DNA of 5,692 nt, taken from DATGKR01 sp035294565 (GTDB taxonomy: Bacteria > Actinomycetota > Acidimicrobiia > Acidimicrobiales > Palsa-688). Shown piece after piece: positions 1 through 4,910 of the stretch. Position numbers and translations under genes: made by a program. Within the stretch, counting starts at the first letter, position 1. Every line of letters starts with the position of its first letter. The notes below the pieces were generated by a model, which was given only the letters and a program-made list of their open reading frames with translations, ran no database searches and was not told the origin of the DNA. The DNA lies in the NCBI GenBank assembly GCA_035294565.1, contig DATGKR010000083.1, positions 1-5,692 of the forward strand. Direction: 5' to 3'.

Positions 1-392
1 TCGTCTACGCCGGCCTCCTGGTCGTTGGTGGTCGAGTAGGGGACCGCCGCCGGGACGCTGGCGGCTGCGCTCTCCGGGGTGGCGGCGACGCCGGCAACGG
101 CCGGTGCGCCCACCTCCGCACCGGAGTGGACGACCGCACCCTCCGAGGCTTGCACCCCTCCCTGCCCGAGGCCCCAGGGACCGACCTCCTTGACGGCCTC
201 CGCCTTGATGGCGGACAACGCCTGCGGGCAGCCGTTGTAGCTGGCGAGGTGGACCACCCCGGCGTGGGCGGGCGGCCGGGGCCGCTGCGTTGACGGCCGC
301 CCGGCCGGACCGATCAGCCCGGAGGCGCCCGCCGCGACGGCGAGGACGACAACTGCGGACGAGGCGACGAGGACCGCTGGGCGTGGACGCAT
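1..392 (-). CDS. Secreted beta-propeller domain protein (COG4880 / PF09826 type), N-terminal part only
   Basis: The gene reads leftward from an ATG at 392-390, and its C-terminal part lies beyond the left edge; 130 complete residues are visible. Residues 1-5 are Arg-rich and residues 6-28 form a hydrophobic Ala/Val-rich segment, so a Sec signal peptide or N-terminal anchor is likely. There is no lipobox cysteine. Next come an SYNGCPQAL segment (51-59), a VGPWGLG segment (70-76), a long Ala/Gly/Pro/Val-rich linker, and YSTTNDQEAGVD (119-130). The STTNxQExGVDE signature immediately precedes the propeller in the actinobacterial family of secreted proteins with a C-terminal WD40-like beta-propeller, and is the basis of the call. 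The family's biochemical function is not established; it acts outside the membrane. An in-frame ATG at 446-444 would add 18 residues before the signal peptide and is less likely. I see no strong Shine-Dalgarno for either start; a G-rich run lies about 13-20 nt before the 392 start. Confidence 0.72.
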   Translation of the reverse strand, partial: MRPRPAVLVASSAVVVLAVAAGASGLIGPAGRPSTQRPRPPAHAGVVHLASYNGCPQALSAIKAEAVKEVGPWGLGQGGVQASEGAVVHSGAEVGAPAVAGVAATPESAAASVPAAVPYSTTNDQEAGVD

Positions 393-400
393 GCCGGTTG

Positions 401-568
401 GTGGCGCCCCCGCCCGCCGATCAACCGCGGCGCGAGGCCCACGCATCTGCGGTCGCCACGCCCGGCGGCTCCAGCAGCTCGGGGAGCAGCGGGTCGGGCA
501 CCACCCACAACTGCCCGAACATGGGCGGGACGTCGAACGGCACGACCGGCCTCTACACGGTCGGCTGA
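401..568 (+). other. Possible small or remnant CDS: Ser/Gly-rich C-terminal tail with HNCPNM motif
   Basis: A plus-strand frame ending in TGA at 566-568 encodes a Ser/Gly/Thr-rich tail containing TTHNCPNMGG and ending GLYTVG. From about 452 to the stop every codon ends in G or C, as expected of real coding sequence in this genome. Farther upstream in the same frame (TTG at 290, or GTG at 383 or 401) the codons look like random Arg-rich antisense of the beta-propeller gene. No start has a convincing ribosome binding site. The end of the frame faces the end of the thioesterase gene with a strong hairpin between them, the arrangement expected of two convergent genes. It could be a short secreted or metal-binding peptide, the tail of a gene whose 5' part was lost, or coincidence. 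The left boundary (GTG at 401) is arbitrary. Confidence 0.25.
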
Positions 569-570
569 GA

Positions 571-622
571 GGCTGGCGGCACCCGGCAGGAATCGAGAAC
601 GGCACCTGCCGGGCGCCCAGCC
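571..622 (-). terminator. GC-rich hairpin, probable transcription terminator of the DUF2889-thioesterase operon
   Basis: A perfect 9-bp inverted repeat, CCCGGCAGG (582-590) with CCTGCCGGG (605-613), encloses a 14-nt loop. The stem extends outward past one mismatch (581/614), two pairs (579-580 with 615-616) and a 2-nt bulge to GGCTGG (571-576) pairing with CCAGCC (617-622), about 17 pairs in all. It begins 15 nt past the thioesterase stop codon in the minus direction. No U-run follows on either strand, which fits the U-poor hairpin terminators common in high-GC actinobacteria. As it also follows the plus-strand frame ending at 568, it could work in both directions. The structure is directly visible; its function is inferred. 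Confidence 0.6.
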
Positions 623-636
623 GTCGATCGAAAGAG

Positions 637-1473
637 CTACAAGGACCTGCGCGGGTCGGCAGGCGCGTCGAGCGACTTGGCCATCGAGTCCTGATGGAAC
701 ACAGCGACGAGAAGGCCGTCCTCGTTGAACACCGACCCGGTTCCATAGATGCGGCCCGCCGCTGCCGAGGTCCCCTCGACCACGACGAGCAGCCATTCGC
801 CCGCGTCGAAGGGCTCCAGGAAGTGCAACGTGTGGGCGATCACCCCGGTGGAGAGGGTCCGGTGGGCGTCGGAGAGGCGCACCCGCTCGGCGTGGGGCCG
901 TAGGGCCACGCCGATGACGTCGCCGCACGTCGCCCACGACAGGACCGCCTTGCTCTCCGCCGGCGACGACAGCGGCCCCCCGTAGCGGTGCCAGGACATC
1001 GCCACCGGCACCCCCCCGCGTTCGCCGCCTCCCGGGGCGGGCCTCCACTCGCTGCCGGGGAAGACCTGGCCCGGGCCGTCAGGAAGGTCGCCGGGGGGAG
1101 GAGCCGCTGGCATCGCCGGGCCGTGGCGTACCAGGTCCGGGTCGACGGTGTTGAGGAGCACCAGGCTGCGGGCGAGCAGCCTCCCCTCCTGGACGGCGGT
1201 GACCGTGTCGCTGGCCCAGGTCCGCCCGGCGTGCATCGGCTCGACCACCAACTCGAGCGGCTTGGTGTAGGTGCCGGCGCGGGCGAAGACCGTGTGGAGC
1301 GAGCGGACCTCCTTGGCGCCGGCGGCTTCCAGGTGCGACGCCATGATCGTCTGGGCGAGCAACTGCCCACTGAAGACCACGTCGCGGCCTTCGGGCGGCG
1401 CCGGGGGCTGGGGAACCAGGAAACGGTGCGGCCCCGCCTCGCGCAGGCTCAGGAGGTCGGGCGTGGCGGTCAG
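637..1473 (-). CDS. TesB-like acyl-CoA thioesterase (double-hotdog fold), CTG start
   Basis: This is predicted to hydrolyse acyl-CoA thioesters to the free acid and CoA in the cytoplasm. It has 278 residues, close to the usual 280-300 of TesB-type enzymes. The N-terminal hotdog includes SGQLLAQTIMASHL (35-48) and HTVFARAGTYTKPLEL (60-75), matching the family's helix and 'H..F.R.G....P' strand. The C-terminal hotdog spans about 155-268, with FLEPFDAGEWLL (218-229), EGTSAA (233-238), the G-rich strand, and VFHQD (258-262). Aligned by eye to E. coli TesB, Thr228 and Gln278 correspond to T235 and Q261, but the Asp204 position appears to be A213. The start is taken as CTG (1473-1471) because GAGGAGG lies 6 nt upstream, no ATG, GTG or TTG is suitably placed, and the residues from LTATPDLLSL onward look like a family N-terminus. 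The gene overlaps the stop codon of the DUF2889 gene (CTGA), so the two are translationally coupled. The alternative is a start farther upstream inside the neighbouring gene, which is unlikely. Confidence 0.85.
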   Translation of the reverse strand: MTATPDLLSLREAGPHRFLVPQPPAPPEGRDVVFSGQLLAQTIMASHLEAAGAKEVRSLHTVFARAGTYTKPLELVVEPMHAGRTWASDTVTAVQEGRLLARSLVLLNTVDPDLVRHGPAMPAAPPPGDLPDGPGQVFPGSEWRPAPGGGERGGVPVAMSWHRYGGPLSSPAESKAVLSWATCGDVIGVALRPHAERVRLSDAHRTLSTGVIAHTLHFLEPFDAGEWLLVVVEGTSAAAGRIYGTGSVFNEDGLLVAVFHQDSMAKSLDAPADPRRSL

Positions 1474-2456
1474 GGCTCGCCTCCTCGGTGGTCGAGCTCG
1501 AGCCCCAGCAGCCGGGCAAGTGGCACCACAGCCGACAGGGAACGGAGCAGGTCGTTGAGATGGGTGCACCCCCGCAGCCCCTTGAGCTCCCGTCGCACGA
1601 CGGCGTCGACTGCGCCCACCGGGGCGCCCACCAGTTCCGCTGTGCCCGCCGCCGCCGAGGGGCACTCTGGCCAGGGGAGCACAGCCGGGGTGGCCGTGCA
1701 GCGCGTGAAGACGCCGGAAAACGAGTCGACGGCTGCTTCGAGGGTGTACTCGTGCAGAATCCTTTCGGTGCCGTCGTCGCTGGTGTGGGAGTCCCGGAAG
1801 GTGGCCCGTACGATCAGCTCCGGGCCGGCGGCGACGTCGACGGCGCGACGGCGTCTCATCGACCCGGGCCGCAGGGCGGGCAGCGCGTGCCACGCCCAGG
1901 GATCGTCAGGCGGTTCGGGATCCGGCGCGACCGGACCGACGGGTACTGGCAGGAGGCCGGTGGAGCGGATCGCCCGCATCATCGTACCCTCGCCCGCCCA
2001 GCCTGCGCATACGTCTGCTCGCCGGGCGGCGACTGCAGCCAGCTGCTCGTTGGGAGGCTCGGAGTAGATGTGCGCGTATCCCGACAGCATCGCTGCCACA
2101 GGCAGGTCGTCGAGAAGCTGGCGGAGGGGCGAGCCCCTGTCTGGAACCGTCGCCTCGACTTCGGCCCGGAACCCGCCGGCGACCGGCACGCCTACCAGCG
2201 ACTGGACTGCGGGCTCGTCGGGGTCGACCCGGATGGACCGGAGGGTCGCCGACCGGTCGAGGCGCGAGTCGATCGCGGCGCTCGACCCGGTGATGGGGTC
2301 GCCGGCGGCGGTGGTCACGAGGTCGCGGGCGGCGCCGGAGAGGATCAGTCCGTCTCCGGCGGGGACCATGTCTACGTGGGTGGTGCGGCGCGCCGAGCCG
2401 GCGACGCGGGGGAACGTGGAGCGGACCGGGCTCTGGAGGGCGGCGCTCCTCATCAT
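1470..2456 (-). CDS. DUF2889-family protein with internally duplicated domain
   Basis: This 328-residue protein is of unknown biochemical function. The C-terminal half (about 200-320) carries the DUF2889 (PF11136) pattern: RRRAVDV, LIVRATFRD (214-222), ILHEYTLEAAVD (233-244), LPWPECP (260-266), LVGAPV (275-280) and GCTHLNDLLRSL (296-307). Conserved H235, C265, C297 and H299 could bind a metal, but that is a guess. The N-terminal half (about 13-130) repeats the same order of elements (THVDM, LILSGAARD, LVGVPV, LRQLLDDLP) but lacks GCTHL. No signal peptide or membrane segment is seen, so it is probably cytoplasmic. It begins at tandem ATGATG codons (2456-2451), either of which could be used; no clear Shine-Dalgarno is present, so the transcript may be leaderless. 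It is the first gene of the operon, and the thioesterase overlaps its stop, so a shared role in acyl-CoA or lipid metabolism is plausible but unproven. Confidence 0.75.
   Translation of the reverse strand: MMRSAALQSPVRSTFPRVAGSARRTTHVDMVPAGDGLILSGAARDLVTTAAGDPITGSSAAIDSRLDRSATLRSIRVDPDEPAVQSLVGVPVAGGFRAEVEATVPDRGSPLRQLLDDLPVAAMLSGYAHIYSEPPNEQLAAVAARRADVCAGWAGEGTMMRAIRSTGLLPVPVGPVAPDPEPPDDPWAWHALPALRPGSMRRRRAVDVAAGPELIVRATFRDSHTSDDGTERILHEYTLEAAVDSFSGVFTRCTATPAVLPWPECPSAAAGTAELVGAPVGAVDAVVRRELKGLRGCTHLNDLLRSLSAVVPLARLLGLELDHRGGEP
1471..1486 (-). promoter_or_regulatory. Strong ribosome binding site preceding a CTG start codon
   Basis: On the minus strand GAGGAGG (1486-1480) is followed by a 6-nt spacer and CTG (1473-1471). 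The site lies inside the last codons of the DUF2889 gene, whose TGA shares three bases with the CTG (CTGA). It decides the thioesterase start, since no ATG, GTG or TTG is available at suitable spacing. Confidence 0.6.
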
Positions 2457-2502
2457 CCGTGGCACATCCGCTTCACGGTGTGCGAAGGTAGTCGGCCGAG
2501 CT
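2457..2502. promoter_or_regulatory. 46-bp divergent promoter region between the two operons
   Basis: Only 46 bp separate the start of the minus-strand DUF2889-thioesterase operon from the plus-strand CoA-transferase operon, so promoters and operators for both must lie here or reach into the coding regions. I see no convincing -10/-35 pair. CCGTG (2457-2461) and CACGG (2474-2478) form short inverted arms 12 nt apart, a possible weak operator half-site pair. The compact layout suggests common control of the two operons; no regulator gene is present in the window. Confidence 0.45.
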
Positions 2503-3648
2503 ATGCAGGCACTCGAAGGGCTGAGGATCCTGGACCTGACCGGAGGCATAGCCGGCCCTCTCGGCGTGCTCCAGCTGGCCGAGCACGGCGCCGACGTGGT
2601 CAAAGTGGAGCCTCCCGGCGGTCGAACGGACCGCGGCGCACCGGCGTCGCGGGTGTACAACCGGAGCCGGAGGTCGATCACCCTCAACCTCGCCCATTCT
2701 CGCGGCCGCAGCATCTTCAGGGAGCTGTGCTCCACGGCCGACGTCCTCGTCGAGTCCTTCGCCCCGGGGACGATGGCGCGCTTCGGCCTCGACTACGAAT
2801 CGCTGGCCGGGGACTTCCCCCGCCTGGTCTACTGCTCGGTGCCGGCATGGCCGTCCGGATCCAGGTTCGAGCGCGAGCCCGGCTACGAGGCCCTCGTCCA
2901 CGCCCGGAGCGGCCAGCAGTGGGAGAACACCGCCTTCCGTCGCGGGCCGATGTTCCTGCGCAGCCCGGTGGCGAGCCTCGGGGCGATGTTCCTCGTCCCC
3001 ATCGGAATAATGGCGGCGCTACTCTCACGGGAGGGGAGCGGCAGGGGCCAGCGCGTGGAGGTGTCGCTGCTGCAGGGCGTGCTGTCGTTGACGACCCAGA
3101 ACTGGAACTGGACCGACGCTGGCCGGTTCTCGCTGCCGAAGAGCCATCCGCCGGGGATCCACCAGGCTTCGATCTACGAGTGCGCAGGCGGCGAGTGGAT
3201 CCACGCGGCGACCACCTCGGGGGTGGAGGCGCGCCGCAGCGAGGCCTCCATCCTCGGCCTCGACGAGATCCCCCGGCTGCAGATCCTTTCGATGGAGCCC
3301 GCCGAGCGGGCCCGCTACGACCAGCAAAAGCGGGACGCCTACAGACGCCAGGACCGCGCCGGCCTGGTGGAGGCGTTCCACGAGGCGGGTCTGGGTGCCG
3401 AGGCGATCGTCGCGCCTCACGAGAAGTTCGCCCATCCTCAGCTGCGGGCGACGGGCTCGGTCGTCGAGGTCGTCGACCCGGAGGCCGGGCCGACCATCCA
3501 GCTCGGGCCGACGATCTTCCTCGCCGCCACCCCGGGGGCGGTCAAAGGGCCGCAGCCCGCCGCCGGCGCCCACAACGAAGAGGTGTTCGGGTCCCTCGGC
3601 CACGGCCCGTCCGAGGTCGCCGCCTGGCGGGAAGAGGGGATCGTCTAG
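2503..3648 (+). CDS. CaiB/BaiF family (family III) CoA-transferase, first subunit, with Glu at the catalytic Asp position
   Basis: This 381-residue protein belongs to the family that moves CoA between carboxylic acids through an enzyme-bound anhydride, in the cytoplasm. Family landmarks are LEGLRILDLT (4-13), LAEHGADVVKVEPPGG (25-40), NRSRRSITLNL (53-63), ADVLVESFAPGTMARFGLDY (79-98), PRLVYCSVPAW (106-116) and GSGRGQRVEVSLLQ (178-191). The length is near the low end for the family (about 390-430). The residue expected to be the catalytic Asp (Asp169 of formyl-CoA transferase) falls in EPGYEALVHARSG and is Glu129. Many actinobacterial relatives read GYE..V.ARSG or similar here, often as one half of a two-part enzyme. 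ATG at 2503 is the only credible start, since no other start codon lies just upstream in frame and homology begins at once; its ribosome binding site is weak. The stop overlaps the next gene by one base. Substrate unknown. Confidence 0.88.
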   Translation: MQALEGLRILDLTGGIAGPLGVLQLAEHGADVVKVEPPGGRTDRGAPASRVYNRSRRSITLNLAHSRGRSIFRELCSTADVLVESFAPGTMARFGLDYESLAGDFPRLVYCSVPAWPSGSRFEREPGYEALVHARSGQQWENTAFRRGPMFLRSPVASLGAMFLVPIGIMAALLSREGSGRGQRVEVSLLQGVLSLTTQNWNWTDAGRFSLPKSHPPGIHQASIYECAGGEWIHAATTSGVEARRSEASILGLDEIPRLQILSMEPAERARYDQQKRDAYRRQDRAGLVEAFHEAGLGAEAIVAPHEKFAHPQLRATGSVVEVVDPEAGPTIQLGPTIFLAATPGAVKGPQPAAGAHNEEVFGSLGHGPSEVAAWREEGIV

Positions 3649-3650
3649 TG
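3633..3650 (+). promoter_or_regulatory. Ribosome binding site and TAGTG overlap fixing the GTG start of the second CoA-transferase
   Basis: AGAGGGG (3633-3639) lies 8 nt before GTG (3648-3650), which shares its first base with the TAG stop of the preceding gene. The arrangement implies translational coupling and roughly matched amounts of the two subunits. Confidence 0.6.
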
Positions 3651-4862
3651 GCCGGACCGCTCGCAGGCGTCCGCGTCGTCGACTTCGGGCAGTACCTCGC
3701 AGGACCGTTCGGGCCGATGATCCTGGCCGACCTCGGAGCCGATGTGGTCAAGGTCGAGCCGACCCGGGGAGACGCGATGAGAGCAGCGGTCGTCGGCTCG
3801 TTCATGGGTTGCCAGCGGGGGAAGCGGTCGATCGCGTTGGACCTCAAGCGGCCGGAAGGGCTTCGCTTGGCGTTGGAGCTCGTCGCGCGGGCCGACGTCG
3901 TGCACCACAACATGACCCTGGGCACCGCAGAACGTCTCGGGGTCGGCTACGAGCAGTGCCGGGCGGTAAACCCCGGAGTCGTCTACTGCAACAACTTCAT
4001 GTACGGCGCCACGGGGCCCCTCGCCCACCTCGGCGGGCTCGACCCGCTGGGCCAGGCGGCGTCGGGGCTCGAATGGGAGCAGGGCCCGGTGGCCGCGGGG
4101 AACCCGCCGATCTGGCACCGCTACGGCCACGGGGATGTGGCGGCCGCGATGTCCTCGGTTGCCGGGGTGCTGATGGCCCTGTTCCACCGGGCCCGCACCG
4201 GGGAGGGCCAGTACCTCTGGACGTCGATCTTCCACGCGTCGATGCTCTACACGGCCGACTCGTGGCTCTCGGCGGACGGCACGCCCGCCCCCAGGGAGGA
4301 GCTCGACCGCGAGCAGATGGGCCTCGCCGCCCTCTACCGCCTCTACGAGACCCAGGACGGCTGGCTGCAGCTGGCTGCAGTGCGCGAGGAGCACTGGCTC
4401 TCGCTGTGCAGGGTGCTGCGCCGGGAGGACCTCCCTGGAGACGACCGCTTCTCCACCCCAGCCGCCCGCCGGGCAAACAGGGTCGAGCTGACCGAGATCC
4501 TGCAGGAGGCGTTCATGGGCGACCTGGCGGTCAACTGGCGCAAGGCGCTGCTCGGCGCCGGCGTGCCGGCCGAGGTCTCCGTGGACACCTGGGACGGCGA
4601 GACCGTGCTCTTCGACGGCGAGCTGGAGCGGCTCGGCCTGGTAGCCGAGTACCGCCATCCCGTCCTGGGCAGGGTCCGCCAGTTCGGCAACCTGATCTCC
4701 TTCGGTGCCACCCCGGGACGCCCCCAGAAGGCCGCCCCGATGCTCGGCGAGCACACGCGCGAGATCCTCACCGAGCTCGGCTACGACCGCGACGCCGCCG
4801 AGGCATACCGGGCGCAGGGCGTAGTGTCGTGGCCCGGCGAGGACTATCCGTTCGAGGTGTGA
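3648..4862 (+). CDS. CaiB/BaiF family (family III) CoA-transferase, second subunit, catalytic Asp present
   Basis: This 404-residue protein is of normal length for the family. Landmarks are LAGVRVVDFGQYLAGPFG (5-22), LADLGADVVKVEPTRGD (26-42), RGKRSIALDLKRPEGL (57-72), ARADVVHHNMTLGTAERLGV (80-99), NPGVVYCNNFMYG (108-120), GHGDVAAAMSSVAGVLMALF (160-179), TGEGQYLWTSIF (184-195) and DGWLQLAA (237-244). The expected catalytic Asp is D132 in GGLDPLGQAASG, matching Asp169 of formyl-CoA transferase. The first gene has Glu at this place, so if the two proteins assemble this one is the likely active subunit. In family members of this kind, the segment around 81-104 reads V(E/H)N(F/M)..G...RLG.GYE. 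The GTG start at 3648 is chosen because homology begins within a few codons and a good ribosome binding site precedes it. It could also work alone as a homodimer. The likely role is CoA activation of a carboxylate that is then oxidised by the downstream dehydrogenase. Confidence 0.9.
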   Translation: MAGPLAGVRVVDFGQYLAGPFGPMILADLGADVVKVEPTRGDAMRAAVVGSFMGCQRGKRSIALDLKRPEGLRLALELVARADVVHHNMTLGTAERLGVGYEQCRAVNPGVVYCNNFMYGATGPLAHLGGLDPLGQAASGLEWEQGPVAAGNPPIWHRYGHGDVAAAMSSVAGVLMALFHRARTGEGQYLWTSIFHASMLYTADSWLSADGTPAPREELDREQMGLAALYRLYETQDGWLQLAAVREEHWLSLCRVLRREDLPGDDRFSTPAARRANRVELTEILQEAFMGDLAVNWRKALLGAGVPAEVSVDTWDGETVLFDGELERLGLVAEYRHPVLGRVRQFGNLISFGATPGRPQKAAPMLGEHTREILTELGYDRDAAEAYRAQGVVSWPGEDYPFEV

Positions 4863-4883
4863 TGGCCATTCGAGGTGTGACGG
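4848..4883 (+). repeat. Tandem 18-bp direct repeat spanning the stop codon of the second CoA-transferase
   Basis: Positions 4848-4865 and 4866-4883 are adjacent 18-bp copies, identical except at their third and sixteenth bases (CCG/CCA and TGG/CGG). The shared core TTCGAGGTGTGA occurs at 4851-4862 and 4869-4880. The period is a multiple of three, so the second copy repeats the end of the protein in frame (PFEV, stop, W, PFEV, stop). A local slippage duplication of the gene end is the simplest explanation. Confidence 0.8.
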
Positions 4884-4910
4884 GGCCGGGCTGAAAGGGA
4901 GGGAACCGCA

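Noticed and set aside
1474..1893. Upstream extension of the thioesterase frame by 140 codons
   Set aside because: The added protein is Arg-rich without family similarity and lies wholly inside the DUF2889 gene; the CTG with its strong ribosome binding site explains the start better.
2457..2735. Extension of the DUF2889 gene upstream to 2735
   Set aside because: It would overlap the conserved N-terminus of the first CoA-transferase in antisense, and the added residues show no domain; ATG at 2456 precedes the conserved part.
4361..4380. Perfect 10-bp tandem repeat CTGGCTGCAG twice
   Set aside because: It encodes the family-conserved DGWLQLAA segment, and the two copies are read in different frames, so it is explained by protein sequence and codon choice.
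1488..4862. A 1124-codon open frame on the plus strand running across the DUF2889 gene and the first CoA-transferase into the second
   Set aside because: Only the part from 3648 has family homology. Before that it runs antisense to or out of frame with well-supported genes and is Arg/Gly/Pro-rich, a usual artefact of high GC with few stop codons.
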